64,000 nt of DNA from Rugalucina vietnamica (Eukaryota > Mollusca > Bivalvia > Lucinida > Lucinidae), in assembly GCA_964017185.1 (NCBI GenBank), contig OZ024870.1:58468312-58532311 (forward strand), written 5' to 3'. The notes below the pieces were generated by a model. It was given only the letters and a program-made list of their open reading frames with translations. It did not search any database and was not told where the DNA came from. Below, piece after piece: positions 1 through 9,700 of the stretch. The position numbers and the translations under genes are program-made. Every line of letters begins with the position of its first letter. Position 1 is the stretch's first letter.

Positions 1-33
1 TATGAGCAGGATAAATTTTAGTCTCAGTTCTTC

Positions 34-147
34 CCATAATGTATGTTTTGAGCAAAAATAAGAAAATATCAAATTTTTCTACTGAAAATTTTCAATTTTT
101 ACATCTTGGGAAAAACCTGTATATTACACGGGCACCTTCTCATAATG
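34..147 (+). repeat. Family C MITE, half copy
   Basis: The stretch contains the family hallmarks GTATGTTTTGAGCAAAAATA and the end TTCTCATAATGA. Only one arm of the element is present. It overlaps the stop codon of the minus-strand exon at 124-654. Confidence 0.7.
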
Positions 148-654
148 ACACCTACCAAATTTTGTGGGCTTTCTTTCCATTACAGGTATCCTTTTCTTCG
201 CTTGGAACTTCCTGTACAGTTCACCAAAATTATCCGTTGCCGTTGCTACTGTTGCTTTAAACCTCTTAGCCTGTGTTGGGTTCTCGTATAGTGCTCTTTC
301 TGCGGCTACAGCAGCCTCGATTGCCATTTCTTCTCCATATTCTAGAAACTCATGTCTCCTCTTCACGAGCTTGGAGACGGTCGTGCGATCAATGCCAAAC
401 ATGTCTGCTACCTCTCCCTGGTTCATGTTGGGGTTCTGTAGATAGAATTTGATTATTTCCCTTCTCGTTATGTCGGTTATCTTTGACCGTGACTTTCTGA
501 ATTGAGGTGATGTGTTCATATAGCCTTGTAGGTCTGGCGCTACATCATTAGCTTCAAGTTCAAGTCCCGGGGATGTCTCTTTCCCAAGATCGTTGCTAGG
601 CAACAAGTCGTTGCTAGGCAACAAGTGCACAGGCTTGATGTCTTGTTCTTCATC
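124..654 (-). CDS. 3'-terminal exon, CENP-B/pipsqueak-like helix-turn-helix protein
   Basis: This is an open frame of 177 codons read on the minus strand. It is entered through a splice acceptor (CTCTAG at 660-655) and ends at a TAA at 126-124. The upstream residues DEEQDIKP continue in frame before the GTG at 630, so the GTG is not a start. The middle carries a basic helix-turn-helix segment: ITRREIIKFYLQ, then QGEVADMFGIDRTTVSKL, then VKRRHEFLEYGEE. This resembles the DNA-binding half of CENP-B/Tigger-type proteins. The C-terminal part is basic and Ala/Glu-rich. No DDE nuclease domain follows, so this is either a domesticated DNA-binding protein or a remnant of a transposase gene. The exon is squeezed between family A (669-904) and a family C fragment that supplies the last codons and the stop. 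Upstream exons were not found. Confidence 0.5.
   Translation of the reverse strand, partial: DEEQDIKPVHLLPSNDLLPSNDLGKETSPGLELEANDVAPDLQGYMNTSPQFRKSRSKITDITRREIIKFYLQNPNMNQGEVADMFGIDRTTVSKLVKRRHEFLEYGEEMAIEAAVAAERALYENPTQAKRFKATVATATDNFGELYRKFQAKKRIPVMERKPTKFGRCHYEKVPV
591..626. repeat. Perfect 18-bp tandem duplication containing an RFX X-box-like palindrome
   Basis: Two identical 18-bp units occur at 591-608 and 609-626. Each contains GTTGCTAGGCAAC, an imperfect palindrome matching the X-box type site bound by RFX factors. In the coding frame the duplication gives LLPSND twice. Confidence 0.8.
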
Positions 655-668
655 CTAGAGAAAATATA

Positions 669-904
669 AGCTGCGACGTGAGAAAACCGGTCTTCGGGGT
701 TTCCGACTAGGTCTGACACAAACCAGTCTGTGCATTTACAGAAGGTGGCTAGAAGCTTGAGATTTGGGAGTTAGAAAGAAGAGAAATTGTACTATCCGTG
801 TTGTGAAAACAAAGGCGCAGATCAGCTGTGCACTTACTGCACAGCTGATCTGCGCATTTGTTTTCACATAGGCAAAAATCTGGTTTTCTCATGACGCGGC
901 TCAT
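669..904. repeat. Family A MITE, copy 1
   Basis: It starts GCTGCGACGTGAGAAAACCG and ends GACGCGGCTCAT. The central palindrome has the TGTGC/GCACA type of arms (about 825-853). It ends 13 bp from the splice acceptor of the minus-strand exon. Confidence 0.8.
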
Positions 905-1089
905 ATATGAGGTGCATTATTAGAAAACAAGTCCTCGGGTTTATGAAGCAGGTCCATTGACACAAGCCAAAGAAGCAAAAACAAAAACTACATCTCCGTT
1001 ATCACATATGCTCATAATTAATATTTTTACACATGAGGCGGCGGACAAAAGGTGTATAATTAAGTTAAAAAATTTAACCTCTATGATTA

Positions 1090-1399
1090 TGCACCAGTCA
1101 TTTGTAACCACAATTCTCCCACCTGCCAGGAAGGGCGGGGATTATGACTTTTCAGCTTTCAGTGCCCTGCTATAAGCCCCTCCCCCAGTTGGCAGACTGA
1201 AGGTCAAAACTTTGCTCTTTGCCCCGCCCTTAGCAATAGAAAATCTCCCTGGAATAAGGATTCTAATGTCAAAATCCCGTCATTTCCCCTGCACTGCAGG
1301 CACTCCAAAAGTCCAAAAGTAATTGCCCTGCACTTTAGCCCGGCTATCCCCCATCCTTCCCCGTAGGTGGGGGAGCAGTGGTTACAAATGACTGGTGCA
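1090..1399. mobile_element. MITE with TTA target duplication (PIF/Harbinger-like)
   Basis: Terminal inverted repeats of at least 20 bp are visible, TGCACCAGTCATTTGTAACC on the left and its complement on the right. A 3-bp direct duplication TTA flanks it (1087-1089 and 1400-1402). PIF/Harbinger elements characteristically duplicate a TWA trinucleotide. The interior is GC-rich and has no transposase frame. Confidence 0.7.
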
Positions 1400-1569
1400 T
1401 TAGGTTTAGTGTGTTTGACTTTGTGTCATGGTCTAAAGTCTCGGCCAACAATTTTTTAGTCAGATCAGGGCCACCACTTTTTGGATATTAACCAGTATTC
1501 CACAGCATGATCTAAGCAGGCTTCCAACCGAGGACCTCTTGACTTTAAAGCTCTTCCCCGGGCCACCCT

Positions 1570-2470
1570 CCCCGGCCATGCTGACCCTAATTTACGTGTT
1601 AAAGGACAAATTTAACTCATTACCCTGTTTGTTTGTGCTGAGGCATAACATCCCAGTCAACAATTTTTAAGTCATGTTGTTTCCTGGGTAAGGAGTTAAT
1701 GTGTCTTGCTCAAGGACACAACACGGTGATGCCTGTGGGGATCCAACCCAGGACCTCTCCTTCCCCTAGGCCAGGCCACCCTCCCCGGCCATGCTGACCC
1801 TAATTTACGTGTTAAAGGACAAATTTAACTCATTACCCTGTTTGTTTGTGCTGAGGCTTAACATCCCAGTCAACAATTTTTCAGTCATGTCGTTTCCTGG
1901 GTTTAACCAGTACTGTAAGGAGTTAATGTGTCTTGCTCAAGGACACAACACGGTGATGCCTGTGGGGATCCAACCCAGGACCTCTCCTTCCCCTAGGCCA
2001 GGCCACCCTCCCCGGCCATGCTGACCCTAATTTACGTGTTAAAGGACAAATTTAACTCATTACCCTGTTTGTTTGTGCTGAGGCATAACATCCCAGTCAA
2101 CAATTTTTAAGTCATGTCGTTTCCTGGGTAAGGAGTTAATGTGTGTTGCTCAAGGACACAACATGGTGATGCCTGTGGGGATCCAACCCAGGACCTCTCC
2201 TTCCCCTAGGCCGGGCCACCCTCCCCGGCCATGCTGACCCTAATTTACGTGTTAAAGGACAAATTTAACTCATTACCCTGTTTGTTTGTGCTGAGGCTTA
2301 ACATCCCAGTCAACAATTTTTCAGTCATGTCGTTTCCTGGGTTTAACCAGTACTGTAAGGAGTTAATGTGTCTTGCTCAAGGACACAACACGGTGACGCC
2401 TGTGGGGATCCAACCCAGGACCTCTCAATTCTTAGTCTGACGCTCTACCACTAGCCACCACGCTCCCCCT
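1570..2470 (-). mobile_element. V-SINE-like tRNA-derived SINE with body in four tandem copies
   Basis: Read on the minus strand, a tRNA-like head lies at about 2470-2405, with an A box-like TGGCTAGTGGTAGAGCG and a B box-like GGTTGGATCCC. It is followed by a body containing GTGTCCTTGAGCAAGACAC, which resembles the conserved core of V-type SINEs. The body is repeated in tandem; the landmark ATGCTGACCC on the plus strand recurs at 1578, 1791, 2018 and 2231. Spacing alternates 213/227/213 bp because every second unit has an extra TTTAACCAGTACTG. The array is therefore a dimeric higher-order repeat of about 440 bp. Confidence 0.65.
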
Positions 2471-3590
2471 CATTACCCAGTGCCAGTGGGGTTCGAAACC
2501 AGGCCCACTCAGTTCATATTCTGCCCCACTCAGTTCATATTCTTACCACTATGCTTCTTCATTCATCACAAGAGAAGACTTGAAATTAAGATAAGTCTAG
2601 CTACTTTCTATGGTCATACAGTCTGGTCTGTGTCAATGCTGGTCAGAAAACCCAAAGACAGATTTTCTCCTGACAAAGTCCTCTTTATACAAAAAAATGT
2701 GAAGAAAACAATGACAACACCAAAGAAGCGGTTCATGAATGCCCCCAAAAACAGTCTTATTTTCAAAAAATTCCAGCCTTCATGTCTTCCCTTAGCAACA
2801 GCTAAAAATATCTGCCTGATATGAAACATATTGATTTTATTCACAGCCTCATTTTCTCATCAACTCTATCACACCATGTGATAAGCAGTTTTGCTGCATT
2901 TTCAACAAAGAACATACAAACACTTATTTTACATACCATATTTTTCAGTTGTTTTCCCTATCAAAATTCTTGTTCATTCAAATACAAGTTTGAGTTTTCT
3001 AAAGCTGTGTACAAATCCCCAGGTTCAACAATAGGACACCGGTCTTGTTTTGTCAGTCACAGATAGCACTTGTGCTCACACGAAATATCACCAATACTCT
3101 GGTCTCCTGATACTAGTGTGATATTGGAAATTCCAGGTAACCAGCTGGGACCCAGTAGTGTGGCTATTTTTAGACTGGCGAGCAGCCAAGTGATTACACT
3201 CCAGTTTGTGTGATGCTAGGGTGACAAAGAGATTGATATGTGATATTTACTGAGGTGCCCTGAGGGGGAATTGAGAACAAACAAACATATTCAATACATT
3301 TACACCTGATTGGACCGACACAAAAGTGATTCAAGTTTTTACCTGTATTATTGGACATTTTTATCTGATTTACAGTATAAAACCAATACAATTTAATATT
3401 TATGACACATTTGATAGTAGTCACAAATTTGTCAAAAGTGGCAAGAGGTCTATAGCAAGGTTGTGTTGAACTGTAGGGTTGACAGCTTAATGACAAAATT
3501 ACTTGTAAAGCTTAACAATTCATTGTATATATTTTAATAGATCTGTATAGTGATTATAGCAGTATATCACACTGCTATACAGTGACTACC
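2471..3590. other. No supported gene; degraded repeats
   Basis: Short frames occur on both strands, but none has splice structure or a recognisable domain. A family A end fragment is visible around 2625-2675 (GTCTGTGTCAATGCTGGTCA, GATTTTCTCCTGAC). Confidence 0.4.
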
Positions 3591-3626
3591 ATATTTATTC
3601 CTATAAATGCTCCTGCTCAATATGAA

Positions 3627-3660
3627 CAAGGACACTCTATCACTCGATAGAGTGTCCTTG
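3627..3660. repeat. 34-bp inverted repeat
   Basis: The arms CAAGGACACTCTATC and GATAGAGTGTCCTTG (15 bp each) are separated by a 4-bp loop. The surrounding ACCATATTTATTC suggests it is the centre of a small MITE. Confidence 0.75.
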
Positions 3661-4001
3661 ATATGAATAAAATAATCTGGACACTCACAGACATGTAAAA
3701 ATGATTGAAAACAGTCACCAGATATTGCACACATATTAATCCTGAGGGCAGTGCCAATTTAGAAAACATAATATATGGTTGATATAATAGACCAAAAAGG
3801 TCCAGTATTTCACTGAGATAAAAAAGAAAAAAAGAAAAAATAAATAAAAAAATACCATATTCAATGTAATTATCTAACTGTTCAATTTTTCAAAGATCAA
3901 CAATATTTTTCTTTCTAATTAGCAGACATTCGAAAAACATCACATTAACAGCTGAATCAACTGTTAATCAAAGATGACCAAAGTTTGAATGCATATTCCT
4001 T

Positions 4002-4271
4002 AAACATGTCCGTGCAATGTATACCCTCTTGAACCCCAATTTTATATAGTAAAACTGGGGTATGCAGGGGTATACCTATTTTTCTTATTTTTGCTCCAAA
4101 ACATAGATTGTGGGTACTCATTAGAACCGCCTCGCCGAGGCGGTTATAACGTGTATCCATAATCTATGTTTTGAGCAAAAATAAGAAAAATATCAAATTT
4201 TTTCAGCTGAAAATTTTCAATTTTAAAAGCTCAAAAAATCTCTGTATATTGCATGGGCAAGTTTTCATAAT
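4002..4271. repeat. Family C MITE, copy 2
   Basis: This is a nearly complete copy, running from AAACATGTCCGTGCAATG to GGGCAAGTTTTCATAATG. The central hairpin TTAGAACCGCCTCG/CCGAGGCGGTTATAA lies at about 4120-4150. Confidence 0.8.
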
Positions 4272-4309
4272 GGAATGCATATTCCTTAACTATACACCAA
4301 CTGAGATAT

Positions 4310-4524
4310 GAGCTGCATCATGAGAAAACCAGATTTTTGCCTATGCCCATGCAGTAACTGCACAGCTGATCAGCGCCTTTGTTTTCGCTACACGGATAGT
4401 ACAATACTTCTTCTACTTTTAGCCAAAATTTCAAGATTCTATCTTTCTTCTGTGACTGCATAGGCTGGTTTGTGTCAGACCTGATCGGAAACCGCAAAGA
4501 CTGGTTTTCTCTCAACGGGGCTCA
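4310..4524. repeat. Family A MITE, copy 2
   Basis: It runs from GAGCTGCATCATGAGAAAAC to CTCTCAACGGGGCTCA. One arm of the central palindrome is shortened. Confidence 0.75.
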
Positions 4525-4584
4525 TATTAAGATGACAGTACAGGTGAAAAATACCATTAGACTGGTAATCATGCTGAGGCAGTT

Positions 4585-4695
4585 CTAACGTACCCACAAT
4601 CTATATTTTGAGCAAAAATAAGAAAAATAACAAAAATTTTCAGAATTTACAACTGAGGAAAAATCTATATATTACATGGGTGTGTTTTCGTAATG
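4585..4695. repeat. Family C MITE, half copy 3
   Basis: The sequence runs from CCCACAATCTATATTTTGAG to the family end GTTTTCGTAATG. It abuts the first recognised coding exon of the CCNB1IP1-like gene with no splice acceptor between them. Confidence 0.7.
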
Positions 4696-4735
4696 TTCCT
4701 TGACATGGTGTCAGATGTGAAGACACAACTAGAAA
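4696..4735 (+). CDS. CCNB1IP1: CCNB1IP1-like exon, 5' boundary unknown
   Basis: It codes FLDMVSDVKTQLE plus one base and ends at a GTAAGT donor (4736). The leftover base joins AC of the next exon to make AAC (Asn), so phases agree. The 5' limit is only where the MITE ends. Confidence 0.45.
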
Positions 4736-6655
4736 GTAAGTATCATGATGTCACAGTTATTCACTCATGTAATTAAAGTCGTATGACAACTGGTGTACCG
4801 TATCAACTTTTGCGGGAGTCTGTAATGTCATGTCTGTAATGTTGCTCGTTCTAGGGACTAATTTCTCCCCCATAAACATTGTCATTTGGCATGCCACCAG
4901 TAAACTCATAATTCAGATCAGGTGTAACATCATTGTTAATGACAATGTAAATTTAAAGGCAATAAAATTCCATTTTGTTTGTCATATGATAAAACTCATG
5001 GTCATTTCATATTAAATGTAATAAATTTGTCAAAGGCTTGTTTAATAAGTTTCATATGAAAAGACGAGATCCTCTAGCTACACAAGCATTCAGCACACTT
5101 TGGCTAATGTCATAGGTTATTTTCTTGCATATTTCATATTTCTATAGACCTGAAGAGGGACATGGACAGTACAAAGAAGAAGTATAATGAAGTTTCTGAC
5201 AAACTCAGTGTTTTCTTGCATATTTCATATTTCTATAGACCTGAAGAGGGACTTGGACAGTACAAAGAAGAAGTATAATGAAGTTTCTGACAAACTCAGT
5301 GAGAAGAACAGACAACACCAAAAGTTACAGGTCAGGGGCCAGTTGTTCAAAACCTTGTTAGCTTAACATCATTGTTAAGACCTCAACTCGTTAAGTTTAA
5401 TAATGTGACTACATAAGCAAATACACTGTTACACCATTTTTTATGCCCCCATGGCATATTGGTTTGGGTCTGTCCGTGCAGTGCAGTGAGTGAGTGCAGT
5501 CAGTCAGTCAGTCAGTCTGTGATGCGTGAGTAACGCTTAGCACTCGGTCAGGAACCTTTAGAGCTAGGATCTTGAAATTTGGTATGTAGTTTGTATATGA
5601 AAATTAAGAGGACCCATATTTTTTCTTTCAGGTAAATTCAAGGGGCTAGGGGCCCATTCTGTGAGAGTCATTTCCCTTTTTGATTCTTGATAAAGTGAAT
5701 AGATAGTGGGTACCTTGTGTGCGCAACTCCTCTTACAGTTTTATTCCGATTCTCTTGAAACTTTACAGATGTTGTGACCATGCTTTGAAGATATGCATGT
5801 GGTTTGAATATAATCCTCAGACTAATGTTTGTCACTTTTTTCGCAATTTGAACTTAGCCATTTTTCAGGCATTTTGACAATGAAAGTGAATGGGCAGTTG
5901 GTACCTTGTGTGCGCAACTCCTCCTACAGTTTCATGCCAATTCATTTAAAACTTTACATGTGTTATGGGCATGGTCTGAAGATATGCATGTGGTTTGGAT
6001 ATAATCCTTGGATTATTTTTTGTCATTTTTTTCACAATTTGAACTTAGTCATTTTTTCGGGCATTTTAGTGAATGGATTGAGGGTACCTTGTGTGCACAA
6101 CTCCTACAATTTAATACCGATACTTTTGAAACTTTGCAGACATTGTGACCATGCTTAGAAGATATGCATGTGGTTGGGATATAGTCCTCAGATTAATTTT
6201 TGTCACTTTTTGTACAATTAGAACATAGTCATTTCGTGGACATTTTTACATCTTGAAAGTGACTTACCAGTTGGGGGCATACGGCTATATTCTCTTCCGT
6301 CACTCAAACTCAAACTCGAACTCAACTCGCGAGAGTGTGGCTGGAGTATGAGTTGAGTGGTATTACATTGAGTGTGAGTGGAGTATGGATTTGGTATGCA
6401 CAGCCGTCACTCAACCATCACTCACCGGAGTGTCAGATTTTCATTATAAAACAAAGAAAGTTGAAATCTTATGGACATTTGATGTTATTATTCTAACATT
6501 AAATTAGCAAAAAAGACTCTGACTAGACGCCGCATAGTGCGGTGAGCTGTTATCTCATTTTGATGTGCACGCATGGTATCGTATTTGCTTATACTCATTC
6601 CTTCTTGTTTGTTTGTTTGTCTGTTTCTTTGTTTATTTGTCTTTCTTTCTGTGTT

Positions 6656-6702
<47 letters not shown>

Positions 6703-9700
6703 GTTTGTTGTTTTATTTGTTTTTTATGGTAGGTGAGTAGATTTGTGTGCGTAAGGTGGAGGGGTTGAGTCTGACAGCGATATCTAGCACAAAGGCTCAA
6801 ATGTGTCTGTATCTGGATGTACAACGTTGACCACTCACCTAAAATATGGATCATTGCTTTACATATTTACATATTCAAAATAGTCGAAAATGACATGCCT
6901 TGGGAAAATCGAAATCTGTTCTAGAATTCGCGACCCCTCTCAAGAAAAGAATTGTCCCGAGCGTAAAGCTTGGTCCGGGTGATGTATGTAATCTGCTATT
7001 ACTGGGCTTTTTCGAAGAAAATGCGACGAAATAAGGGTCCGAAAATTTTCGAGTAGCGCTCGAGTGAGGTGTCGCCTTCACTTAACGTTTACTCGAAATT
7101 TGAGTTGAGTTTGAGTGTGAGTGGGTCATGTGCATACCAAATCGAACAGTTATGCGCTCACACGAGTGACTGATCAGATTATCTGAATGAGTATGAGTGG
7201 AGTATGCCTCGAGTGTAGGTTGAGAATACAGCCGATAGTGTTTCATAAACACATTTTCTAGTTTTGTTGATAAAATGTGAGAATCCTTTGCATTGCAATG
7301 CAAAGGATTCTCACATTTTATCAACAAAAAATAACAGTGTATTTTGTAATATTCATGAAATTTTGGCGAATCATTAACATCTTAATTTTGAACGACTGGG
7401 CCCAGTAAGTTGTGGATGTTTTGTTACCAGTATGTTTATCCTGATTTCAGGAAAACAGCATTGCCTATTAGTCTTTAAGGAGGGTATTGATGCTGTCAGA
7501 CTTAAAAACATTCAAAACTTGATCAGTTAATTTAATAATATACTAATTTTGAATCAAAGGGCTTTATTCAGACAGAACTGGTTGCATGCTACAATTCTGT
7601 CTAAAATGCTGCAGAATGCAATTTTTACATCTTCCTAAATTATGAATTTTATTTGGAGCCTTGTGAAATGATAATTCTTTAATGCTACTGCTGCATGGGC
7701 ATAGATTATAATTGTTAAAACTCGGTACTTGAGCCACCTCATGAGAAAAACAACAATTTGCATATGCAAAAACAAAGATGCATATCAGCTTTGCGGTAAC
7801 GGCGAAGCTGATCAGCGCCTTTGTTTTTGCTACACGGATAAGACACTTCCTCTATTTCTTAAATTCGAAATTTCAAGATTCTAGCCTGCTTCTGTGACTG
7901 TACAGCCTGATTTATGTCAGACCTGTTCGTAAACCACATTGTTGGTCTTCTCACTTCTATTTCTAGGCTATGTATGACACCTTGAGACGTCGCTGTATCA
8001 CAATGTCCAGTTTTGACGGGGCTGGAGATGCACCTGCTGGTAGACTGGCATCACCTCTACCCTCTAGGATACAAAACATGATAGGTCTGTAACTTTGTAT
8101 CAGGTATTGATATATGATTATGGCTATTTCACAATAATACTATAGAGGATAACCTGAAAGTGATGTCAATCTTCTCTGGAACCAGTTGACCAATTTCAAA
8201 AAAACTTAGCATGTAGCATTGGGGACTAGAGTACAACAGTATGTTTATTAATTATGACCCTGTGATGACCTTGACCTATTTTACAGCAAGGTCAGATAAG
8301 ATTGCATATGCAATAAACTGTTAAAATGTTATTGAAGGGAAAAACTTGCAGGAAATGGGCAACTGGATGCAAATTTTTTTTACGATTCTGAAAATAAAAG
8401 TGACCCCAGAGGTTCATCTGTCCATGGCCTTGGGCTATATATGTATGGCCATAATAATCAAAAAGTTTATTGGTATATATCCTAGATCTCAGGTGAGCAT
8501 TTTCAGGACCATTGGTCCTCTGGTTTTCTATTCCAGGAGGAGACAACTTACCAGTCTTTGACAAAGACCGGGATAATAGAGGTAAATTTCAAACTCGAAA
8601 CTTTGTGAATCGAGTAAGTGTTGAGTATATAGCGCAGTAAACCACCCTTGGTGGATGAGCATGCTTTTCCACAGACGGGGTTTCTGTGGCTTGGTTCGGC
8701 TGCACGTTACATTTGGTGGCAGCGGTGGGATGATGACAACCGCCAGACCGGGGTTGCCTTACCCATGTAGTCCCCAGGCCAAGACTCGGGACGAGTCTTC
8801 TCGGAGGGGGAAGTAATGTAACGGGATAGCCTCCCTTGGAAATATGCAAATTTCAAACTCGAAACTTTGTGAATCGAGTAAGTGTTGAGTATATAGCGCA
8901 GTAAACCACTCTTGGTGGATGAGCATGCTTTTCCACCGACGGGGTTTCTGTGGCTTGGTTCGGCTGCACGTTACAAAATCATCGAGTGAGTTGAAAACAT
9001 CAGAATTTTCATGAGTGCGCAGCACGAGTGAAAATTTTTATGTTTTCAACTCACGAGATGAAATATATTTGGTATTCACCGAAACAAAGCAAATTTTCTT
9101 TTTATTTTATACAATACACGGGCATTTTCAATTCACAAGGCAGGCGGTAAAAATGCAAAAACCCAAAATTTTTGAAAACACATATAATTTTGGTACCACA
9201 TTGTTCCTTACGTTCTAGCTAAGAAAATGAATACCCACACTTTACGTTTTTGTTCATAAATAACAGAGTTATAGGCGTTTGAATTTCTCAAGTGAGACAC
9301 ATTTCATGACGTCAGATAAATGGAAACGTCAGAAGTAATCCAAAATCTACAGTGAAGATATAGGCTGATATCGTCACTAGTGACTGTAAAGTATAAAATT
9401 AATTCAAATTATTACTGATAATTAAAAATTTTGGTGAAAACCTAATTTTTGCTACATGACTTGTAAATTCAAGTTCTGGTTAATTTAGGCTTTCTATATC
9501 ATATTTACTACATTGAATTCAAGTGACAGGGAAAGTTTACACAAAATTTACACAAGAATTACTGAACTTACATTATTAATTTTTGAACCTTTAGCACACA
9601 TGCTTCAAACTGCATATGCGTTATCATTCTTGATTCTAACACACCTCGCCTATATAGCCAATGGTTAAAAAACGTGTTAAATTGTGCAACAATTTCACTG

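Noticed and set aside
124-630. A complete single-exon gene starting at the GTG at 630
   Set aside because: The frame is open further upstream to a splice acceptor at 655-656, so this is an internal position of a longer protein.
655-4695. RING-finger exons for the CCNB1IP1-like gene
   Set aside because: No C-x2-C...C-x-H pattern in an open frame with splice sites was found.
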